A stretch of 64,000 bases of DNA from Leptolyngbya ohadii IS1. GTDB taxonomy: Bacteria > Cyanobacteriota > Cyanobacteriia > Elainellales > Elainellaceae. The notes beneath the pieces are model-generated. The model saw only the letters and a program-made list of their open reading frames with translations. It did not search any database and had not been told where the DNA came from. Below are positions 15,759-21,951 of the stretch, one piece after another (positions within the stretch are counted from its first letter, which is position 1; each line of letters opens with the position of its first letter). Location: contig NZ_NKFP01000006.1 in assembly GCF_002215035.1 (NCBI RefSeq), positions 2,633,080 through 2,697,079 of the forward strand, given 5' to 3'. The translations under genes were made by a program, and so were the position numbers.

Positions 15759-15988
15759 TGGTTAACTGCGAACCGCTCAAAGCCCCTCTGTCATGGAGGG
15801 GCAAGCTTTATCTCAAAGGCTGCACGTCAATCCCTGAAGATCTGGCGGCAGCGCTGGGAATTCTGCCTGCTCCTGAACCAGGAAGGGAGGGCGATCCAGC
15901 GACCAATCCTCCCCCTGCATCAACTGAAACAGAAGCACCTCCCCAAGCTACCGCTGCTGAAAAGCCCAAACGCACACGCAAGCGCTGA
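15758..15988 (+). CDS. Small Pro/Ala-rich head protein
   Basis: A 76-residue protein overlapping the capsid stop by one base (TAATG) and the next gene by one. The N-terminal 35 residues (LSWRGKLYLKGCTSIPEDLA) look folded and resemble the short domain of the protein at 18087; the rest is a Pro/Ala/Glu/Thr tail ending in a basic KPKRTRKR. It is likely a head-tail joining accessory. No family is recognised. Confidence 0.6.
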   Translation: MVNCEPLKAPLSWRGKLYLKGCTSIPEDLAAALGILPAPEPGREGDPATNPPPASTETEAPPQATAAEKPKRTRKR

Positions 15989-16383
15989 TGTACACGACGA
16001 TCGCCGATGCTCTAACCGCAGTAAAGACCAACCCGGCAACCAGGGGGCTGGTGGGGGCTGAGTACGATGCCTATCTGACGGGCTTGCTGACCATATCGGC
16101 AGGCACAGACCCGGCAAACGTCACTCAATACCGTCCCTTTCTGGTTGCCGCCAAGCTCTTAGAGCAGCTTCGATCGCAGCAATCCATCAAAAGCGCAGAA
16201 GGAGCCGTATTTAGTGGATTAGCTACCCCGATCGCCTCGCTACTGGCACAGCAAGCGGCAATTGATGAAGCACTGAGCCTGACCGTTCCGGCTGGCTTTG
16301 AAGTGGTGGCAACTGCCGCTCCTGCTCCGACCGGACTGCCGCGATTTGGCAGCATTTCCCGCGCCACCCAGATTCGCCCCTAG
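15988..16383 (+). CDS. Head-tail connector-like protein
   Basis: A 131-residue protein located where head completion or adaptor proteins (gp6/gp15-like) lie in this phage group. It is mostly helical (residues 1-100), with a Pro-rich C-terminal tail (AAPAPTGLPRFGS). Coupled to the upstream gene (TGATG). No catalytic motif. The role is inferred from position. Confidence 0.5.
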   Translation: MYTTIADALTAVKTNPATRGLVGAEYDAYLTGLLTISAGTDPANVTQYRPFLVAAKLLEQLRSQQSIKSAEGAVFSGLATPIASLLAQQAAIDEALSLTVPAGFEVVATAAPAPTGLPRFGSISRATQIRP

Positions 16384-16414
16384 TATGGGTGTATCCCTTG
16401 GAGGGGGACTAAAA

Positions 16415-16675
16415 ATGAACCTGGAAATTGTCGCTTTAGAGAATAAAACTATTGAGATGAAAGCGGTTCGTGAAAACGGGCTGCTGATTCGCGAAATTCA
16501 ATATCATCTAGCTCGGATTGGGCTGGATTGCAACGGTGAAGCGACCTGGGGGATTGCCACTCAAATCGCCTATAACCGCTTCCTGGACGATTATGGGGTG
16601 CGATCAGAAGAATTTACACCGCAGATTGCCCAAACCCTGCTGAATGCTCCCACCGTGACCCGACTACTCCTATGA
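16415..16675 (+). CDS. Peptidoglycan-binding-like small protein
   Basis: An 86-residue protein starting MNLEIVALENKTIEMK, selected because GGAGGGGG lies about eight bases upstream of 16415. Residues about 25-70 (LLIREIQYHLARIGLDCNGE, then TWGIATQIAYNRFLDDYGV) follow the layout of PG-binding-1 domains, in which a short helical repeat binds cell-wall glycan. No hydrolase domain is attached. It may recruit a lytic function or stabilise the virion; confidence in the family is moderate. Confidence 0.5.
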   Translation: MNLEIVALENKTIEMKAVRENGLLIREIQYHLARIGLDCNGEATWGIATQIAYNRFLDDYGVRSEEFTPQIAQTLLNAPTVTRLLL

Positions 16676-17118
16676 GCAGCCCATTCCCGCCTAATGCCCT
16701 GCTGACCTTTCGCCTGCCTGTTGCGGGTGGGGAGATTGATGCGCTGGGTAATCCCGTAGCCCTGACCGAAGATCTCCAGGTGGTGTGCTATCTGAAGCAG
16801 GGCAGTGTACAGAAAAGCTCCGATCCGCTGGACGGTGGGGAGCTGGCGCGAGTTGCGCTGGATGGGCGGATTGTGGGACGGCTGGTGGATGGGGCGATCG
16901 AGCCGTTGGATAGCCTGCCTGCTGATATCCTGCCGGGGACAAAGGCAGAAGCCCGAATCGGGCGGGATGGGACACTGCCCAGCGATGGGGATGAGGCATT
17001 GGAAGGAGATTTCTTTGTGGAGCAGGCGATCGCCTCTGCGTTTGGTGTAGATGCCGTGCTGGGTGGAAAGATTCGAGGCTATCTGGTGATGGCTGTAGCC
17101 TGGGGAGAAGCCCTGTGA
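16672..17118 (+). CDS. Head completion/head-tail joining protein (putative)
   Basis: A 148-residue beta-rich protein (RLPVAGGEIDALGNPVALTE, GKIRGYLVMAVAWGEAL) overlapping its neighbours by four bases on each side. It sits between the connector-like genes and the Mu gpG-like protein, where stopper/neck proteins lie. The final helix-free, strand-rich architecture is typical of head-closure proteins. No firm family assignment by eye. Confidence 0.5.
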   Translation: MSSPFPPNALLTFRLPVAGGEIDALGNPVALTEDLQVVCYLKQGSVQKSSDPLDGGELARVALDGRIVGRLVDGAIEPLDSLPADILPGTKAEARIGRDGTLPSDGDEALEGDFFVEQAIASAFGVDAVLGGKIRGYLVMAVAWGEAL

Positions 17119-17531
17119 GACTGAGGATCGACATCACCACATCAGGAGACGGGCTGGATAAACTAGCTCAGAAACTCAATCGGCTGGAAGTGCCCATGCG
17201 TCAGGCGGGGCTGTATATGGAAAGGGAACTCAAAATGGGGTTCGCTCGCCAGTCCGACCCTGACGGAAAGCCCTGGCAGGCTTTGAAGCCCAGCACATTA
17301 AGGCGAAAGAAAACCCGCTCTATCCTGCGAGAAACGGGCACTCTGGCGGCGGGAATCTCGCTGGTCAGCGTGAGCAGTACATCGGCAACAGTGGCGGCAA
17401 CGGCGGGAAGTGAATACGGCATCTTTCACCAGACCGGAACGAGCAAGATGGCTCAACGCCAGATCATCGGCATCGGCGAACGCCATATCCCCCAAATAAC
17501 GAAAATCTTTGAAAGTTACCTGGAGAGCTGA
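17115..17531 (+). CDS. Phage virion morphogenesis protein (Mu gpG / P2 gpS type)
   Basis: A 138-residue protein with a GTG start overlapping the previous stop. It has the family hallmark: FARQSDPDGKPWQALKPSTL, RRKKTRSILRETGTLAAGIS, then a YGIFHQTGT strand and IGIGERHIPQI. Such proteins complete the tail terminus or head-tail joint. Coupled to the next gene (TGATG). Confidence 0.85.
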   Translation: MRLRIDITTSGDGLDKLAQKLNRLEVPMRQAGLYMERELKMGFARQSDPDGKPWQALKPSTLRRKKTRSILRETGTLAAGISLVSVSSTSATVAATAGSEYGIFHQTGTSKMAQRQIIGIGERHIPQITKIFESYLES

Positions 17532-18043
17532 TGGACGTTGCAGCAATTGAGCAGGCATTGATCGATCGCCTCTCTCCCCTGCGTCAGGCGGGACTATTGG
17601 TGCGAGCATTACCCAATCAATCGGGCGAGACTGGCAAGATCGAGGGCAATGGAGCCATTACCCTGAGCTGGGCACTGGATGAAGCGACCGCTCCCAGTTC
17701 GATGGGCTTTTTCACCCAGGATTGCTTGATGAGCTGGGTTCTGGATATTCGCCTGAGAAACCTGCGAGAGGAAGCCGGAGCGTGGGAGATCAGGAAAGCA
17801 ATTTATGGGCTACTGGTAGGTTTCCAACCTCCGGGCTGCAAGAAGATGTATGCGCGGCGATTTGAGTTTGTCGATCGCACAGATGCAGTCTGGGTTTTTC
17901 AGGCGACGTTCATTGTGCCAACGGTGCTAATGGAAGTGGGACAACCAGACGAAGAACTGCCTCTGCTGAAAGATATTTTCTTGGCAGATGAAACCGTGAA
18001 CGGCGTGGAAGTCGCCGAAACTTACCCGCTCATCGACACCTGA
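17531..18043 (+). CDS. Mu gp37-like tail/neck protein
   Basis: A 170-residue protein resembling the Gp37/DUF1834 family: N-terminal IEQALIDRLSPLRQAGLLVR, a central strand TQDCLMSWVLDIRLRNLREE, and YGLLVGFQPPGCKKMYARRF, DAVWVFQATFIVP. In Mu-like phages this gene lies just upstream of the sheath gene, as here, and contributes to the tail terminator/neck. Confidence 0.75.
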   Translation: MDVAAIEQALIDRLSPLRQAGLLVRALPNQSGETGKIEGNGAITLSWALDEATAPSSMGFFTQDCLMSWVLDIRLRNLREEAGAWEIRKAIYGLLVGFQPPGCKKMYARRFEFVDRTDAVWVFQATFIVPTVLMEVGQPDEELPLLKDIFLADETVNGVEVAETYPLIDT

Positions 18044-18046
18044 AGC

Positions 18047-18061
18047 AGTGGGAACGTTGCC
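18047..18061 (+). repeat. 15-base intergenic motif, copy 2
   Basis: Identical to 13337-13351 (agtgggaacgttgcc) and also placed immediately downstream of a stop codon and about 25-30 bases before the next gene. Confidence 0.6.
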
Positions 18062-18086
18062 TCTGACTCAGATCTGAGGCGAATTT

Positions 18087-18305
18087 ATGCCCACATACAC
18101 CTATTTGGGAGAGCGAACCGCGATCGCCCTTCCACCTGAAAAAGAGGGAGACGACCCGAAAGAGGTTGCCTTAATCCCTCACCAAGAAATTGAGCTTCCC
18201 GCCAATCTTCCCTATGTGCAGCGACTTGTGGCACTGGGATTGTTGAAGCTTGTTGAAGCTCCCAAGCCTGCATCTACCAAGTCCCGTAAGGAGGCTGATT
18301 CGTAA
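18087..18305 (+). CDS. Small protein upstream of sheath
   Basis: A 72-residue protein: a short beta-rich N-terminus (YTYLGERTAIALPPE), a helix (LPYVQRLVALGLLKLVEA) and a basic tail. Mu-like phages carry a small gene at this place (between gp37 and sheath), but its function is not clear. It is coupled to the sheath gene (TAATG at 18303-18307). Confidence 0.6.
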   Translation: MPTYTYLGERTAIALPPEKEGDDPKEVALIPHQEIELPANLPYVQRLVALGLLKLVEAPKPASTKSRKEADS

Positions 18306-19801
18306 TGGTTCAGTCGTTTTTTCACGGGGTTCAGACCCGCTATCTGGACACGGTTCCCCGCTCCGTCCAGACCATCCAGACGGCAATTATTCTGCTGGTG
18401 GGCACAGCTCCTACCTATAAGGCAGCAACTCCCGCAGTCCTGAATCGCCCAACTCGCTGCATTAACGACCTGGACGACGTAGCGAACTTCGGCTCAAAGA
18501 CCAGGGGCTTTTCCATTCCGGCTGCGCTGGATGCGATTCGAGACAATGGCGGCGGTACGGTCGAAGTGGTCAATGTCTGGAACCCTGCAACCCACACGAC
18601 CCAAGCGCAAAACATCAACTACACCTTCCCGACGACTGGCACGGATGCGAACCGGGTGCAGCTCCGACAGGTATCAGGCTCACCGGGCAGCCAGACGATC
18701 GTGGCTGGCACTGTCGCCGAAGGGCTGACAGGGGTGACGGTGACAGCTTCTGGTGGAACACCCACCTACACGCTGAACACCGATTACACGCTGAACACCC
18801 AGACTGGGCAGATTACTCGCCTCGCCACTGGCACGATTGCGGCTGGAGCAACGGTGCGAGCTACCTACACCTACGCCGATCCTTCTAGGGTCACCTCTAC
18901 GGAAATCATCGGCGCGGTGACAAACGGGATTCGGACTGGCTTGCAGGCTGGACTGGATGTGTTCAACCTGCGAGGGTATCGTCCCAAGATCATCATCTGC
19001 CCTGGCTTCAGCGACCTGACCACCGTTTCGGCAGAAATGATTTCACTGGCATCCACTCTGGAAGCCTATGCGCTGATCGATGCTCCGGCAAATGCAACGC
19101 GAGATGAGGCGATCGCCGGACGTGCCGGAACTGCTCCGGTGAGCAACTTCAATACGGCATCCAGACGAGCGGTGCTGTGCTATCCGAGGGTGTTTGATAC
19201 TGAAAACCAGCTTCAGCCCTACTCCCAATTCCTGGCGGGCGTGATTGCTCGGACGGATGGTGAGTTTGGCTATTGGTGGTCGCCCAGCAACAAGGAAATT
19301 CGCGGTATTACCGGGATTGAAGCAAATCTGACGGCAGACTTCACCAACCCGAATACCGATGTGAATGCCCTGAACGCTGCTGGCATCACCACGATTTACA
19401 ACAACTTCGGCACGGGCTTCCTGACCTGGGGGAACCGCTCGGCACTGTTTCCCAGCGATACGACTCCGCTCAATTTCATCCCGCTTGGCAGAACCCTGGA
19501 TATCTTCCACGAAAGCCTGCAACGTGCAAGCCTGCCCTATGTCGATCGTCCCATCAATGAAGCTCTGATCGATGCGATCGAAGCCACCGGAAACGGCTTC
19601 ATCAGGGAGCAGGTGGTGCTGGGCGCATTGCTGGAAGGTTCGCGGCTCTACTATGACCGAGCCAAGAATCCTGCCACTGCGCTGGCTGCGGGGCGGATCA
19701 CCTTTTCGATCGTGCTGATGATTCCGACTCCAGCGGAAACCATCATCTACGAATCGACGCTGGATATTAACCTTCTGAGCCAGTTAGGGCAGGGACGGTA
19801 A
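18305..19801 (+). CDS. Tail sheath protein (contractile)
   Basis: A 498-residue protein of P2 FI/Mu L type. Start region HGVQTRYLDTVPRSVQTIQT; an inserted Ig-like domain between about residues 125 and 200 (VAEGLTGVTVTASGGTPTYT, repeated YTLNTDYTLN); and the conserved C-terminal sheath domain (WGNRSALFPSD, RTLDIFHESLQRASLPYVDR, ITFSIVLMIPTPAETI). It polymerises around the tube and contracts during injection. It is intact. Confidence 0.93.
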   Translation: MVQSFFHGVQTRYLDTVPRSVQTIQTAIILLVGTAPTYKAATPAVLNRPTRCINDLDDVANFGSKTRGFSIPAALDAIRDNGGGTVEVVNVWNPATHTTQAQNINYTFPTTGTDANRVQLRQVSGSPGSQTIVAGTVAEGLTGVTVTASGGTPTYTLNTDYTLNTQTGQITRLATGTIAAGATVRATYTYADPSRVTSTEIIGAVTNGIRTGLQAGLDVFNLRGYRPKIIICPGFSDLTTVSAEMISLASTLEAYALIDAPANATRDEAIAGRAGTAPVSNFNTASRRAVLCYPRVFDTENQLQPYSQFLAGVIARTDGEFGYWWSPSNKEIRGITGIEANLTADFTNPNTDVNALNAAGITTIYNNFGTGFLTWGNRSALFPSDTTPLNFIPLGRTLDIFHESLQRASLPYVDRPINEALIDAIEATGNGFIREQVVLGALLEGSRLYYDRAKNPATALAAGRITFSIVLMIPTPAETIIYESTLDINLLSQLGQGR

Positions 19802-19810
19802 ACGCACAGG

Positions 19811-20716
19811 CTAGCCTGTTTTCAGATCTTCCAGAAAGCAGGCTAGTTGGTCTTCATTGGTGTATCTTTTGCCAAACCTGGAGTGAAACGCATCATGGCA
19901 GGGTGAACAAAGAGTGATTCCGTTTGAGACTTCATACCTTAGTTCTTCGTAATCAATCCAGTTCTTTATATGGTGTCCCACCAGCTTTTTTCGACTCCCG
20001 CATTTTTGGCAAATGTAGCCATCTCGCTTCAGTACAGCCTTTTTCCAGCATTTCGCCTTCTGGCTTTTTCTGTCTGTTCTCAGCTTCTTACGCTGTTCCG
20101 GTGTCAGGTCATGCCTCCAAGCGTAGTGATTGGTTCCAGAAACCCTATCAACAAAGCATTGATGGCATCTTGCACCATTGGAGAAGCTTCCTTTTATCAC
20201 CTTGTACTCATGACCGTTAGGGCAGCGGACATGAATCTTCCAGGGATGAGGCTGATAAACGGTATCGAGAAGCGTATAGCCAGGAACAGCCTCTACCATT
20301 GCTCTGCACTTTTCCAAACTGCCTTTGTTGCCACCGTAGCCGCTTTTGCGAGCGCAAGTGTCGCAGTAGTTGCCTCTGCGAACAGAACCGTAGGAAACCT
20401 TTTGAATATGCCCTTGACGGCATCGAACCTTCAAAGGCGTTTTCGTGTTTACAAATTCGGTGCTGAACACTGTCCAACCAGCAGCCTCAAAATCTGCCTT
20501 CACCTGATCAAAGTCCAATCGCTGTTTCTCGTTAAAGCATTCGATGCAGCGATTACCACGATAAAAAGAGTCCCATCGAGCGTTATACCTATGTCCCTGC
20601 CCACACTCAATCAACAGAATCCTTCTGGTTCCCACAAGCTCGCTAGAGAGCAGTTTGTATCCAGGGACAGACTCTACAAACTGCCTCATTTCATCGATCG
20701 ATCTTCTCTTCGCCAC
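19811..20716 (-). CDS. HNH homing-type endonuclease 2 with zinc-ribbon repeats
   Basis: A 301-residue protein with a GTG start. Three N-terminal repeats of about 65 residues each have a CxxGH ... CxxC zinc-ribbon (CGQGHRYNARWDSFYRGNRC, CRQGHIQKVSYGSVRRGNYC, CPNGHEYKVIKGSFSNGARC), a common DNA-binding array in homing endonucleases. The C-terminal HNH nuclease has CQKCGSRKKLVGHHIKNW, NGITLCSPCHDAFH. It is reversed between sheath and tube genes, a second interruption of the late operon, and divergent from a tiny RHH gene. Confidence 0.9.
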   Translation of the reverse strand: MAKRRSIDEMRQFVESVPGYKLLSSELVGTRRILLIECGQGHRYNARWDSFYRGNRCIECFNEKQRLDFDQVKADFEAAGWTVFSTEFVNTKTPLKVRCRQGHIQKVSYGSVRRGNYCDTCARKSGYGGNKGSLEKCRAMVEAVPGYTLLDTVYQPHPWKIHVRCPNGHEYKVIKGSFSNGARCHQCFVDRVSGTNHYAWRHDLTPEQRKKLRTDRKSQKAKCWKKAVLKRDGYICQKCGSRKKLVGHHIKNWIDYEELRYEVSNGITLCSPCHDAFHSRFGKRYTNEDQLACFLEDLKTG

Positions 20717-20739
20717 TGCTAAAGCTCAACTGATGATAT

Positions 20740-20765
20740 ATTGCAATTGTACATCAATTTGCAAT
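20740..20765. promoter_or_regulatory. Operator-like inverted repeat between HNH 2 and RHH gene
   Basis: ATTGCAA (20740-20746) and TTGCAAT (20759-20765) form a perfect inverted repeat in the 55-bp AT-rich gap between the divergent HNH 2 and RHH genes. Its size and location fit a site for the RHH protein, allowing autoregulation and control of the nuclease. This is inference. Confidence 0.55.
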
Positions 20766-20771
20766 ACAAAA

Positions 20772-20915
20772 ATGAGCAAAGTAGCTATCACAGTAAGAAT
20801 TTCCGATGAAGAACTTGAAAAGCTAAAGGCTTACTGCGAACAAGAATCCAGGACACAAACGGAGGTAATCAGGGAAATGATCAGGGGACTGAAATTGAAA
20901 AAAACGGGAGGATAA
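20772..20915 (+). CDS. Ribbon-helix-helix (CopG/Arc) small repressor
   Basis: 47 residues starting MSKVAITVRISDEELEKL, with the strand (VAITVRI), helix 1 (SDEELEKLKAYCEQES) and helix 2 (RTQTEVIREMIRGLKLKK) of a minimal RHH DNA-binding dimer. It lies divergent from HNH 2 across an inverted repeat and three bases before the tube gene. Possible roles are repression of HNH 2 or specificity help. Possible longer starts upstream would run through the intergenic repeat and are not favoured. Confidence 0.8.
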   Translation: MSKVAITVRISDEELEKLKAYCEQESRTQTEVIREMIRGLKLKKTGG

Positions 20916-20918
20916 ATT

Positions 20919-21431
20919 TTGAATACCATCTATAAATTTGACGGTGCAGTGGTTTGGCTCAATGGCACTTCGCTGGCAGGAGAGATTAACGAGATCGAAC
21001 TGCCGGAAATCTCCTGGGATGTGATTGAGCATGAGACGATTGCTTTAATCGGCACCCCGGAGTTTGCGAACAAGCTGGAAGCGATGGAATCCACTATTAC
21101 GTGGGCTTCCTACTCTCCAGACTTGGCAGAAGCAGCAGCGAACGCATTCCGCTCGGTAAACCTGCAAATTCGCGCTTCGGCAGGACAATACACTGCCAAC
21201 GGCAAGACCGGGGATATCAGCCTCAAAATCGACCTGACCGGACGCTTCAAGAACAACCAGATGGGCACGTTCAGCCCTGGTGAAATGGAGCGGGAATCAG
21301 TGATGACAGTCGATTTCGTCAGCGAGAAGTGGAATAACACAGAGATTCTGGCGATCGGCATCAACCCACCCATCTACCGGGTTCGTGGGCGCGATTTGCT
21401 GGAAGGGATGCGGCGCAACTTAGGCGGCTAG
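20919..21431 (+). CDS. Tail tube protein (P2 FII type)
   Basis: A 170-residue protein with a TTG start preceded by GGGAGGAT. Sequence shows the tube family: KFDGAVVWLNGTSLAGEINE, ELPEISWDVIEHETIALIG, a central EFANKLEAMESTITW strand and MTVDFVSEKWNN. It stacks as hexamer rings inside the sheath. The tube-sheath separation by HNH 2/RHH is unusual. Confidence 0.9.
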   Translation: MNTIYKFDGAVVWLNGTSLAGEINEIELPEISWDVIEHETIALIGTPEFANKLEAMESTITWASYSPDLAEAAANAFRSVNLQIRASAGQYTANGKTGDISLKIDLTGRFKNNQMGTFSPGEMERESVMTVDFVSEKWNNTEILAIGINPPIYRVRGRDLLEGMRRNLGG

Positions 21432-21481
21432 TTTGGGCACTTTGGCAAGATAACTCCTGAATTACGCAACTAGAGATAGCA

Positions 21482-21829
21482 ATGACAACTAAAACAGAGA
21501 CGACAGAGGTGATGGAAGATGTAGTGCTGCAACTAAAGGACGGGAGAACGGTTGAGCAGATTGACGAAGAAGAGTTAGACGGTGATCTGTTCTTCCGTTT
21601 CCAACGGGTGAGCATCCAGCACAAGGACAAGCCGGATGAAGCAATGAAGTGGCTCATCATGCGTCTTTTCACGGTTTGCGGTGAGCCGATGAAGATCGAC
21701 CATTTGAGTGAAAAGCCTTCTCAGGGTGGTCTGGGATTCCGAGCGGTGGCTCAGCTTGGCACTTTGGCAGGTGAGTTCATGCAGGGCTTACCCAACCCAA
21801 AGACATCATCCACCTCAGTCGATTCGTAG
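21482..21829 (+). CDS. Tail-assembly chaperone, short form (P2 gpE-like)
   Basis: A 115-residue protein between tube and tape measure, the position of gpE in P2 or gpG in lambda. It binds the tape measure protein during tail assembly. N-terminal half is acidic (VMEDVVLQLKDGRTVEQID); the C-terminal half is more hydrophobic. A slippery heptamer CCCAAAG at 21796-21802, ten codons before the stop, should direct some ribosomes into the -1 frame to produce a longer form. Confidence 0.85.
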   Translation: MTTKTETTEVMEDVVLQLKDGRTVEQIDEEELDGDLFFRFQRVSIQHKDKPDEAMKWLIMRLFTVCGEPMKIDHLSEKPSQGGLGFRAVAQLGTLAGEFMQGLPNPKTSSTSVDS

Positions 21830-21951
21830 GCTGGGGACTGGCTGAATTAAAGCAAGCCTCGATCGCAGAGCTGCGTTTCTGGTGTGAGCAAGTGCGGGAA
21901 GTACAGCGGGATATTGAGAAAGCGGAGCGGGAGGCGCAAAGGAAAAAATAA
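21482..21951 (+). CDS. Tail-assembly chaperone, -1 frameshift product (E+E'-like)
   Basis: If the ribosome slips back one base at CCCAAAG (21796-21802), translation continues as DIIHLSRFVGWGLAELK... to the TAA at 21949-21951, adding 49 residues and giving about 156 in total. The extension (LKQASIAELRFWCEQV followed by a charged RDIEKAEREAQRKK tail) has no start codon of its own, is open throughout and resembles GpE-type extensions. Its stop overlaps the tape measure ATG (TAATG). Arrangement is the same as lambda G/GT and P2 E/E+E'. Confidence 0.8.
21796..21802 (+). promoter_or_regulatory. Programmed -1 ribosomal frameshift heptamer
   Basis: C-CCA-AAG is in the correct phase for an X-XXY-YYZ slippery site in the short-form frame. 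The downstream -1 frame is open for 49 codons. Lambda uses G-GGA-AAG in the equivalent gene. Confidence 0.82.
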
